Origin: Limnanthes douglasii subsp. nivea
Taxonomy: Eukaryota > Streptophyta > Magnoliopsida > Brassicales > Limnanthaceae
Length of the DNA stretch: 64,000 nt
NCBI GenBank assembly: GCA_036936605.1
Contig: JAUPFV010000003.1
Coordinates: 80,460,273 to 80,524,272, forward strand
Reading direction: 5' to 3'
A model generated the notes under the pieces. That model searched no databases, had not been told where the DNA came from, and saw only the letters and a program-made list of their open reading frames with translations. Of the stretch, positions 42,661 to 51,986 are shown piece after piece (positions within the stretch are counted from its first letter, which is position 1; the number at the start of each line of letters is the position of its first letter). A program made the position numbers and the translations under genes.

Positions 42661-44220
42661 CTCCTCCACCACATCCCATAGTGCTAGATCCACCATCTGT
42701 TCGGACGACCTATACTTTTTTATCTTTTATATCAGTAGCTTGCTCTGAATCCCTGTCGGAGTGGAATTCGACCAGAAAATCAGCCACAGCTTGGGCTTTG
42801 ACTGCTGTTCGGGGAGCAAAGTCTATGTCGAAGTCCCCCAACTCTACTGACCACTTAGTCATCCTGCTTGAAATGTCTGCTTTTTGGAGAACATTCTTCA
42901 GGGGAAAAGAAGTCCGGACGATGATGGGATGAGCCTGGAAATAAGGCCTCATCTTCCTGGCTGCTATCACCAAGGCCAATGCTAACTTTTTGAGTTTCAA
43001 GTAACGACTTTCTGCATCTATCAAGCTTTTGCTGATGTAGTATACTGGATGGGGATGACCACCAACCTCTCTCACCAACACAACACTGATGGCATAACTT
43101 GAAACTGCCAAATATACGAAGAGGGTCTCCCTATCAACTGGTTTAAACAAAGTCTTGGGAGAGGATAGGTGCTTCTTGATCTACCTGAAAGCCTCATCAC
43201 AATGCAGGGTCCAATCGAACCCCTTTGCACCCTTCAAAGTTTGAAAGAAAGGTGCACACATGTCCGAATACCTTGAAATAAATCTGTTTAAGGCATCTAA
43301 TCTCCCCGTTAAACGCTGTACTTCTTTAATGTTTCGAGGAGGCTCCATTTGGAAAAGAGCATTTAGCTCGTCCGGATCGGGCTGTATTCCATGCTCACCT
43401 ATGATATAGCCTAGAAACTTCCCGGACTGCACTCTGAACACACACTTTTCTGGGTTTAACTTCAAATTCACTTTCACCAAGTTGGCAAAAGTTTCTTGGA
43501 GATCAGACAAGTGCAGCTGCTCATCCACACTCTTCACCATCATATCGTCAATATATACTTCCATATTTCTTCCAATTTGATCAGCAAATGCCTTGTTGAC
43601 TAACCTCTGATAAGTAGCCCTAGCATTTTTCAAAACAAATGGCATCACCTTGTAGAAATAAAGCCCTCTGTCAGTGACAAATGTGGTATTCTCTTGATCC
43701 TTTGGATCTACTTGAATCTGATTGTATCCGGAGAAAGCATCCAAAAGGAAAGCAGCTTGTTCCCAGAGGTGGAGTCTACTAACTGATCAATCCGGGGAAC
43801 TGGATACAAATCTTTTGGGCAAGCTCTATTGAGATCCGTGAAATCAATGCACATGCGCCACTTGCCATTCTTCTTTTTTACCAAGACAGGATTGGCAGTC
43901 CACAAAGGATATTGAGATTCCTTGATGTGCCCCATCTTTGTGAGTCTGTCAACCTCTTGCACAATGACATCAGCCTTTTGTTTAAAAAAAGCTCTTCTTT
44001 TTTGAACCACTAGAGCTACATCTCTCCGAACGGATAGGTGATGTGATATCACTTCTGATGGAACTCCAGTAACATCAGCATTGCACCAAGCAAAAACGTG
44101 CTGATGGTTCTTCAAAAACTTTAACATTTGATCTTTCAAAACAGGTGGCATTTTAGACCCTATCTTGACACTTTTCCCATCTTCCAAATAGTGTGTTTCT
44201 ATCTCTTCAACTGGTATCAA
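42661..44220 (-). pseudogene. Gypsy-2 reverse transcriptase and RNase H
   Basis: RT motifs are MCIDFTDLNRACPKDLYPVP (about 43830), MDAFSGYNQIQVDPKDQEN (43744-43690), ATYQRLVNKAFADQIGRN, VYIDDMMVKS with the YIDD box at about 43550, and FLGYIIGEHGIQPDPDELN. A frameshift at about 43740 separates the two halves. RNase H at 43150-42710 has YYISKSLIDAESRYLKLKK and VADFLVEF, with one stop between (about 43181). Confidence 0.9.
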
Positions 44221-45195
44221 TACTCCGGGGGTCTCTCTGGGGTCATCAATTTCACCCTCACCCCTAGAAAGGCCCTCAAACTGCTATTGTTCATTAATAC
44301 GGACTGCCCCCAACGTTCGAGGAGCCAGGGCAGTGGCATAACATTCTCTTGCGATCTTTTGACTGCTCCGGACGAATCCAACCTGTCCCTGAACAGCATA
44401 CTTCAAGCACTGGTGGACTGTTGAAGCCACTGCATGCATCCTAGAGAGACAAGACCTCCCTAGAATAGCATTATAGCAAGTGGGACAATCCACCACAATA
44501 AAGAGTATTCTGACCATTTTCTTGAAAGGGCCCTTGCCCAATAACACCTCTTCTTCGAACTCTCCGATCACATCTGCTGAGCTGCCTGTGAAGCCCACGA
44601 TTGACCTGTCCGAATTCTGAATTACAGCTAGATTTTTCATTTTCTTGTAAGTGGTTAGGAAAAGGATATTAGCTGAGCTTCCAGTATCCACCAGGATTCG
44701 TCTTATGTCATTGCCCCCTATAGATGCTCCTATGACAACAGCATCCTCATGAGGGCCAGCAATGTCTCTCAAATCATCTTCATCAAAAACAATGAAGGGG
44801 AATGAGTTTGGTAACTGATAGGATGTCATGCCTCCTTATAGCTGGGAGGCAAAAGTATGAACATGCCTCTTCCTTGAAGAAGCAGTAGGAGTTGTCATAG
44901 TGTCCCCTCCGAAAATTGTAAGCGACTCGAAAAACTTAATGAGCCCGGAGACCGATCTAGAACATTCCTCTATAGCACCCACTCTGTTTCGAGTTGGATC
45001 AGGATCCAAGTATTCAGATTCCACGCCAAACCTTTCAGCTATAACCATGGCTCCCTCCGGAGCAGCATTACTTGGACCAATATCTGTAATATTGGCAAAA
45101 AGAATTATTGCGATGCTCCTCGGGAGACTGCAGTGTTGCCGGTCTCCGGTAATGCACCTCATCCTTTGTTTTATCAAAGATAGTGGCCACACTTT
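44221..45195 (-). pseudogene. Gypsy-2 protease region
   Basis: It is an aspartic (retropepsin) protease with the intact triplet in RRILVDTGSSANILF (about 44690) and later NAILGRSCL. It is preceded by LDPDPTRNRVG and DEDDLRDIAGP. The frame is open from 44829 to 44284. A stop at 44836 separates it from the upstream part. Confidence 0.87.
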
Positions 45196-46501
45196 CTTTT
45201 AACTCTGCGAACCACTCCGGTTGGACCCATGGCCCTCTCTTCTTTCTGGATTGTTGACTTTGAGCAGGAGCAGCTGGCTGAGACTGAGCTTTTGCCCTAC
45301 CATGCCCCTGTCCGGTTTCTCTTGCTTTGTTCCCAGACTGATTCTGATTGTGATTCGGTGCCACTGGGGTAGACCTCACCTGCCTGTGCACCCTAGTTTT
45401 CTTCGTCTTATCGACGTTTATTTGTTTGCCAACCTGATTCAGCAACCCTCCCCAAGTCATGGCCTTATTTCTGGTCACTGAATCAGCTAGATTTCCTGGG
45501 TTCAAACCCTGTCTCAGGGATGCTATTGCTACCTGTTCGAAGCAATCAGCCAACCCATTCTTGGTGTTCAAAAAACGACTTATATATTCCTTCAAGGACT
45601 CATTTGGCTCCTGGGCACAATGGATTATTGTGTCTTCATTACCCTTTAGCTCTTTACAACCTACGAACTACCTTCGAAAGGCCACCCAAAAAGTGTCGAA
45701 GTCTTTAATACAACCCTGAGGCAGGCTATTGTACCATTTTAGAGCACTCCCCGTGAATGACTGGGAGAATGCCCTACAGAGCAGTTTGTCATCATCATCA
45801 AAGTTCATCATGAAATTTTTAAATTGTTCCAGATGGTTGTCCGGATCAGTACTGCCATCGTACTTCTCTATTTTGGTGCTATCAAACCTCTTAGGGAGGT
45901 TTCCGGACAGAATTTTAGAAGACAATGGAGATTGCCTCCAATTCCTTCCACGACTGAACACGGTACCCTCATTGGGAGTTGTAAAGATACCTGGCTCATC
46001 GTGAAAAGCGAAAGGATCCATCAGCATCTTGTCCACATGCTTCCGACTATGAGATGATCCCTTACCAATATGCCTTTTCATCTTTCCTTGTCTATCCCTT
46101 TTTCTTGAGTATATTTTAATCTGCCTTTGCTTCTTTCTAGTTCGACCCTCATCGCTGCTAGAGGATAAGGATTTTTCAACTCCATCACTGTCCGAAGAGC
46201 TATCAGAAGACTCTGAGCTTGAGTCAGAACTCTCCACTGGCTTAGACCGGTGAGAATTTTTAGAACTGGCATGAGTCTTTTTAGTGCTCACATGAGTCTT
46301 TGAAGACTCATGCTCTCTGGGGTTATCGGTGTGATGAGAAACCGATGCTTTGGACTTTTCTTTCACGCCCATCTTGGCCTTTTCTGCCCTCAGAGCTTCT
46401 ATTTCACCCTTGAGCCTATCACGCTCTTCGATAGTGTACTCATAGTTCTCTCCCACCACTTCGAGCAGAGCTGGTGGTACTTCTGGATTGTCCGGATTCA
46501 T
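45196..46501 (-). pseudogene. Gypsy-2 gag
   Basis: From ATG 46501 (MNPDNPEVPPALLE) come a coiled coil (EERDRLKGEIEALRAEKAK), a Ser-rich linker and a gag domain (DGSTDPDNHLEQFKNFMMNF near 45850; ALKWYNSLPQG). The frame is open for about 277 codons to a TAG at 45668. It then continues in frame with ELKGNEDT, KEYISRFLNTKNGLADCF and LRQGLNPGNLADSVTRNK. Only one stop breaks the domain. Confidence 0.87.
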
Positions 46502-46574
46502 ACGGACAGATTTTCTTAGCTGGTTTTGAATGCTTGATTCAGGCACCTTCGTGCTCCCACTGTGGTCGCCAATT

Positions 46575-46984
46575 TGGTGTGGATAATAATTTACTGAGGG
46601 TAGGCTGGTAATTTCAGTTAGTGTTTTATGGTGGTGTGTGGGTGTTAAGTGTTTAGAGTAGAGAGTAGAGAGATAATTAAGCAGCTTGGTAGCAGTTAAT
46701 TCTCATTACCTACACTTAATGCAGGTGGTTGGGTATTTATACCCTGATGTTTGGGCCCTTATGGGCTTTCGGGTCATGTTTAATGGACCTGGGTCATGTT
46801 CAAAGACCCATGAGCTCTAAGTAGGTGAGCAAGTAGCTTAGTCAAGAAGTGTTTAGGTTTTTTAGTACTTTTTTCATAGTTCAAACAGTCATATGGTCTA
46901 GATATTCGACGTGAGCTGTCCGGTATCCGGAGAGGTTGGACCGATCTGTCCCTGTACGGGGAGCAGGCAGATTCGGACTCATCA
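46575..46984 (-). repeat. Gypsy-2 5' LTR
   Basis: On the plus strand it starts TGGTGTGGATAA and ends GGACTCATCA, followed by GGAAC. It is about 97% identical to the 3' LTR. Confidence 0.92.
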
Positions 46985-48888
46985 GGAACTATCAAGCGAG
47001 GACGAATTCCATGTGTTTCACAAAAATCTTTGAGTTTATTGGATGTGAACTCCCCTCCTCGGTCAGATCTCATGGCTTTAATCTTATTTCCACTTTTCTT
47101 TTCTATAATTTCTTTGAGCTTCTTAAATATTCCAAATACTTTGGATTTTTGTTTCAAGAAATATACCCAAGTTTTTCTTGAAAAATCATCAACGAAAAGA
47201 AGAAAATAGTTATTTTTACCTAGATAGCTCAGCTTGATCGGACCACACACATCGGTATGAATAAGCTCGAGAGATTTCTTAGCTATTGAATCTGATTTCT
47301 TTGGAAATATTTTTCTGAATCGTTTTCCAAGTAAACATCCTTCGCATAGTTGGTCAAGGTGATTGATACATGGTAATCCTCTCACCATTTCTTTCTTGGA
47401 AATGACTCTAAACTTGTAAAGTTCAGATTCCAAAAAACCGAACATGCCATAGCCACGACGCATCTTTGTAACAAGCTTTAAGACACTTTGCAACATCATT
47501 TTGAATATTCAAACTAAACATTCAATTATTTGACAGTTGAATTTGAGAAATTAAATCTAATTTGTCATCTCTCATAAAAATACTATAATTTTTCATGTGA
47601 ATATCATAGCCCTTTTCTAGGAGTTGTCCTGAGCTCAAGATGCTGTTTTTCATGCTAGGTACGTAATATACATTTGAAATTATTTGGTGACTACCATATT
47701 TTGCACGAATACGAATGTTACTTTTTACTTTTTTCGATATTTTGCTATCATCTTCAAAATAGAAATTTCTACTCATTGCTTCATTGAGCTCTACGAACAT
47801 GTTTCTTTTCCCACACATATGGTTGCTTTCACCAGTGTCAAGATGCCAAGTGTTATTTTGACCTTCATTAGTGTTTTATATCTTACTAGTAACATATCTT
47901 TTTCCTCCCTCTTCTCCTCCACTTAGTCAGCCCTCTCCATAATTTATTATTGGGGCCTCTGCATTCTAAAGCATAATGTCCAAACTTTTGGCATTTATAG
48001 CATTGGATTTGAGATTTATCATACCTCGAGATCGGATTTCTTCTTCCATGATCACGTGCTGAGCTTTCTCGTTTCTCGTATTTTTAGTTAGAATAATTGT
48101 TGTTGTAATTCCATCCACGTCCACGGGCATGATAACCACCGCATATGCGTCCTCTACCTCTACCTTGACCATGCTGGTTTCTATCACCGTCTTGACTTGC
48201 ACGCATGTCCTTAAGCTATACTTTGTGGAGTTGCTCAGTGATTTTTTTTTTCTTCTTATTGTGCTCTTCATGGCCTTGTGATGAGCCTTGAAGTTCTTCA
48301 ATAATCATTTTCTCCAAGTCTTTAGTTTCTTCAATCGTCACGGCGATATGCTCAAATTTAGGATCCAACGAACGAAGTATTGTTTTCTATTACTCTCACA
48401 TTTTCTAGCTTCTCACCAGTTCTTTTTAATTGATTAAATACGGTTGCTACTCTTGAGAAATATTCTGAAATACACTCTGATACTTTCATGTGTAAGGATT
48501 TGAATTCACCTCTTACCGTTTCGACTCATTTGTAGGAGATTTTTAATTTCTCCCACGCTTTTTTTGGCGGAAGATGCGCTTGAAATTTTTTCGATGCTTG
48601 ATAAATGAGGAAGTGAGCTTTCTTGTCTCTATTTCTTGAATCCTTCAAATTTGTTTTCTCCTCCTTAGTAAGGCTAGCTTCATCTTCGGCTTCATTAAAG
48701 CCTTTTTCTACGGCATCTCACAGATCATGCGCTCCAAGGAGAGTCTCCATCTTGATACTCCAATTTTTGTAGTTGTTGTTGTTGAATGTTGGAACTTGGA
48801 AGGATTATACATCGTTTGCCATATCTTTCAATATGTTGAAGATTTAAAAAGAAAATTCTGGATATAGCTTGTGGCTCTGATACCACTT
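46985..48888 (-). pseudogene. Copia gag and integrase (5' segment)
   Basis: After the LTR a TGGTATCAGAGC primer-binding site (48876-48887) is followed by a decayed gag. A CX2CX4HX4C knuckle (CYKCQKFGHYALEC) lies near 47970-48010. A GAG-pre-integrase part has HLDQLCEGCLLGKR. The integrase core holds ELIHTDVCGPI (47280), VDDFSRKTWVYFLK and MRSDRGGEFTSNKL (47070), stopping at the Gypsy-2 insertion (46985). Several frame changes occur in gag. Confidence 0.88.
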
Positions 48889-49354
48889 TGTTGGCGGAAA
48901 AATATTTAAAAACATCTTTTTGAAACAAACAAAAAACTTTGATATAGAATGAAAAAGATGAAATGTTACAAGCACTCTTACAACTCACACTAAAAGAGAA
49001 ATATTTTTCTTTCACTCAAAAGAGCATTTTTTTCTCTTTTTTCTCTCACTCTAATTTTCTTTCTAGGTTTTCTTCTTGGTGTGTTTGGTTATTTTCTAGA
49101 TGGTGGGAGAGCTCCACTATTTATGGACCCATAGTGGAGACAATGATCCACCATCCAAGAGTTTGTGCATACATAAGCACTCAACAAAAAAATTACACAC
49201 TCAAGATAAAAGAGTTTCTTACACTCAACCTAATCTTACACACAACCTCCACAACAAAATAAATTAATATTTAATTGGTTCTAGAATATGCTTTCTTAAC
49301 GAGCCTTACTGAATGGGTTGGACCCTTTAAATTAATCAAATTTATGATCCAACA
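48889..49354 (-). repeat. Copia 5' LTR
   Basis: On the plus strand it starts TGTTGGCGG and ends GATCCAACA, followed by ATTTG (49355-49359), the right target duplication. Confidence 0.92.
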
Positions 49355-49359
49355 ATTTG

Positions 49360-49736
49360 AATACACTCCTTCCTTTCTTCGGGAAAAAAATCCAACCTGC
49401 ACCAACACAACAAATATATAAACTTCAAACTAACTTCTACTTTGCTTTATTGAATATGATATAATCACCAACAACTTAGTTATGATACTTTAGATTAGCT
49501 ATAGGTTCTCGCTCTGCATAGAGTTACTTTAAATCAAGTGCAGTGGTCCTTTGGACAAGAAGTTTCTTAACAACCTACTCACTGGAGATCGCAAGGACAG
49601 TCGAGAGTTTTAAAGTTCAGACAGCTATTACACGATATTCAGTGTTAAACAAGATTCTATACATTTCCTCTAAAAACCATGCAAAATGACAAAGTTCAAG
49701 TATCATTTCTACATGGGAGAGATAAATATTTATTCG
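49360..49736. other. spacer
   Basis: No ORF or repeat with support was seen. Confidence 0.4.
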
Positions 49737-49865
49737 GAAAGCACAACCAATCAGCTCAAATGAGATTCCGTTCTACTTCCCAACCAAGGGAAAACAAGCT
49801 TGACCTCGTGAACAGTCCCATCACCTCCAACAGCAATAACATCATCAGCACCATCTGGATTAGCC
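49737..49865 (-). pseudogene. diacylglycerol/sphingoid-base kinase-like exon remnant
   Basis: On the minus strand an acceptor-like AAAAAACAG is followed by QQANPDGADDVIAVGGDGTV and HEV. GGDGT is the nucleotide-binding signature of the diacylglycerol-kinase catalytic domain. A following HEVVNGF is usual in plant LCBK2-type sphingoid-base kinases. After HEV the frame (KLVFPWLGS) no longer matches; GAGGTCAAG could be the donor site. Only this exon-sized piece is visible, and the AATCTAAAAAACAG acceptor region is duplicated just upstream. It may be a decayed host gene or a captured fragment. Confidence 0.6.
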
Positions 49866-50495
49866 TGCTGTTTTTTAGATTCACAAATTGGGGAAATCAA
49901 AACTGTTTTTTAGATTCAGAAATTTGGAACCAAAATATGTTGCCGCATATAAGGTGAAAGACACCGAACAAAGTTAAGCTCAGGTTCAAATACCTAATGA
50001 AAAGGATCATCCTACTTCCTTTGTAATGTTAATGGCATGAGAATGACCTGAAGTAAGAGATTCAGGTATATATCTAGCAATAAAGTAGAACAAATTAGAG
50101 ACATAAATATACAAACACTAGTTTCGGAATACTCTAATTAGAATTTTGAGGTGTCGAATACTCTCAATTTAGATGGTATAAATTGAGGAAAGAGAAAAGC
50201 TTATTAAAAAAAAGATAAAGGGAATTGCTAAAGAAACTGCCAAAATTACTCCCTGAAGTTGTGTAAAAAAATAAATGATTATTTTTTAAAGGTTTTTAAA
50301 AGTTTTTTAATGAATACAAATTTTGTATAAAATGTAAATAAATTGAATAAATAAAATTAAAGTTTTTTAAATTTATTTTAATGAATAACAATTTTATAAA
50401 TATTTAAAAAATTGAAAATACAATTTTCCGGAGTAATTTTGGCTATTTTTTTAGCAATTCCCAAAGGTAAAAGAATTAGGGTAACAGGGTTATAA
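49866..50495. other. AT-rich spacer
   Basis: It holds repeated TTTTTAAATTTATT-type words near 50280-50420 and an imperfect inverted repeat (CAAAATTACTCC at 50240 versus GGAGTAATTTTGGC at 50430). This may be a small MITE of about 210 bp ending in GGAATTGCTAAAGAAACTGCC / GGCTATTTTTTTAGCAATTCC. No gene was seen. Confidence 0.5.
50219..50462. mobile_element. possible MITE with inverted ends
   Basis: The left end GGGAATTGCTAAAGAAACTGCC pairs with the reverse complement of AATAGCCAAAATTACTCC...TTTTTTAGCAATTCCC at the right end (about 20-30 paired bases, with mismatches). The inside is A/T-rich and non-coding. Confidence 0.5.
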
Positions 50496-50803
50496 ACTTA
50501 TAATTTATAAATGATATTTTCTTTATTATGTTCTTTTTTGTTTTTAATAGCTCAATGGTCATGACCCTGTTTTATAAGTATTAAAAAAAATGAAATTACA
50601 CCTAAAGTACACACTCAACTATTCTATTGTCATCTAGTATTCAAGGTTACTTATGATTTATAAATGATATTTTTTTTTATTAAGTTCTCTTTTGTTTTTA
50701 ATAGCTCAATGGTTATGACCCTGTTTTATAAGTATTAAAAAATTGAAATTACACCTAAAGTGCCCACTCAACTATTCTATTGTCATCTAGTATTCAAGGT
50801 TTG
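50496..50803 (+). repeat. 152-bp tandem duplication over the left end of MULE-2
   Basis: 50496-50648 and 50649-50803 are about 90-95% alike. Each copy contains about 90 bases of flank, a TAAAAAA-x-TG word and the first 57 or so bases of the TIR (AAATTACACCTAAAGT...). Confidence 0.88.
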
Positions 50804-50905
50804 ATCAATCGTTACTTAATACCCAACTCAACTACCTTATTGTCACTTACTACCTAATATTATTTTAATACCCTAACTACCCTTAACCCACTATATAAAC
50901 ATAAT
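50746..50905 (+). repeat. MULE-2 left TIR
   Basis: It is paired with the reverse complement of about 62400-62530. It shares an inner AATACC-TAACTACCCTTAACC block with MULE-1. Confidence 0.75.
50891..50900 (+). promoter_or_regulatory. TATA box in MULE-2 left TIR
   Basis: CTATATAAAC is followed by a TTTGAA-containing leader and CCTAACCCTA, parallel to MULE-1. Confidence 0.55.
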
Positions 50906-51189
50906 TTTCTGTTTTCTTTCTATTTTTTCTAGCTTTTTGAAGATTTGAATTTGTTAGCCGCTCTAAACACCTAACCCTACGAACCACCACGAAGCACGGT
51001 TGAAATCATGTTTCCGGTGATCGGAGTGTTTTTAGACGTCATAGGCTAATTTCGAGCTTTTCTCTGTTTTTTTTGTTACAGTGATCTGTTATTGTTTTGT
51101 TAATATTTGTCGTTATATACTCATGTCCTTTGTTTTCTAATGTTATATACTAACTTTGTAGTGCATTAGATTTTTATTTCGGACGTTAA

Positions 51190-51960
51190 ACATGTGTAGA
51201 TTACGAGTTTTAGTTGTCCAGGCGTTTCACGCAAGATGCGAATTGTTTGATGTATTCGATGAGGAAGATGCTAATTGTGTTACCAATTCGCATGGTCACG
51301 TGCGAATTACATGAAATAATTTCAAAATTTGCTTACAAATATGCTGAGAATTGTATGGATGTTCAAACTTATATAAGGACTCTTAGTTTCTTACAAAACT
51401 CAGGATGGGCAGCGAACTATGTGGAACTCTAGAGTATTGTATTGCCAAACAAATACCAAGACTTTTTTAGTTACTTTTTTACGTTTCGCATGTTATGATG
51501 CGAACTATGTGGACCTCTAAAGTATTGCATTTTCAAACAAATATCAGGACTTTTTTAGTTACTTTCACGTTTCGCATGATAGGATGCGAATTGTGTAAAA
51601 CTCTAAGGTATTGCATTTTCAAACCAAATATCAGGACTTTTTTAGTTACCTTTACATTTCGCATGATAGGATGCGAACTGTATGAAAATCTAAAGTATTG
51701 ATTTTTCAAACGAATACCAGGACTGTTAGTTGCTTTTACGTTTCGCATGATAGGATGCGAACTGTCTAGAATGTTTTTAGTATTGTATTTCAAAACATAT
51801 ATCAAGACTTTTTTTTAGTTGATTTACAAACAACTATCAGGAGAGGATGCGAAATGATCATAGTTCGCAGCTTATAGATATACAAAAATCGCAAGATAGG
51901 ATGCGATATGTTTGATGCAGTAATATATAATTTGCACTTTATTTTTAGGACTAATAACTA
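51190..51960 (+). repeat. minisatellite with palindromic TTCGCAT...ATGCGAA core, before MULE-2 transposase
   Basis: The unit is about 85 bp with about five copies between 51410 and 51830: ACTTTTTTAGTTAC, then ACGTTTCGCATGATAGGATG and CGAACTGT, then CTAAAGTATTGCATTTTCAAA. It ends before an acceptor-like TTTTTAG (about 51949) upstream of the ATG at 51987, so it probably lies in a leader intron as in MULE-1. Confidence 0.85.
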
Positions 51961-51986
51961 ATAGCTTGTTCGGTGCATGGTAAGGT

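Larger units (their letters stand above)
36658..46984 (-). mobile_element. Gypsy-2: near-complete Tat-lineage Ty3/Gypsy element
   Basis: It is 10.3 kb. The 5' LTR is 46575-46984, the 3' LTR is 36658-37068, and the duplication is GGAAC. Minus-strand order is gag, protease, RT, RNase H, aRNH, integrase. An antisense ORF (plus strand) lies before the 3' LTR. A TTGGCGACCACAGTGGG stretch right after the 5' LTR resembles the Tat-type primer-binding region. The LTRs differ by about 12 substitutions and one indel over 411 bases (about 97% identical), so it is the youngest large insertion here. The integrase frame is intact; gag and RT carry a few breaks. Confidence 0.93.
19180..49354 (-). mobile_element. 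Ty1/Copia LTR retrotransposon, split by two nested Gypsy elements
   Basis: The LTRs lie at 48889-49354 (5') and 19180-19656 (3'), with TG...CA ends and a perfect 5-bp ATTTG duplication outside. A TGGTATCAGAGC primer-binding site (tRNA-Met type) follows the 5' LTR and an AAAGGGGAG purine tract precedes the 3' LTR. Order on the minus strand is gag with zinc knuckle, integrase, reverse transcriptase, RNase H, the Copia order. Gypsy-2 (36658-46984) interrupts the integrase core and Gypsy-1 (19926-34737) interrupts RNase H. Removing them with one copy of each duplication leaves about 5.03 kb, a normal Copia size. Coding parts have frameshifts and stops. Confidence 0.93.

Noticed and set aside
19180..49354. 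Integrated plant virus (caulimovirid) sequence
   Set aside because: Integrases, LTRs, 5-bp target duplications, primer sites and purine tracts are those of Copia and Gypsy retrotransposons. No movement-protein region was seen.
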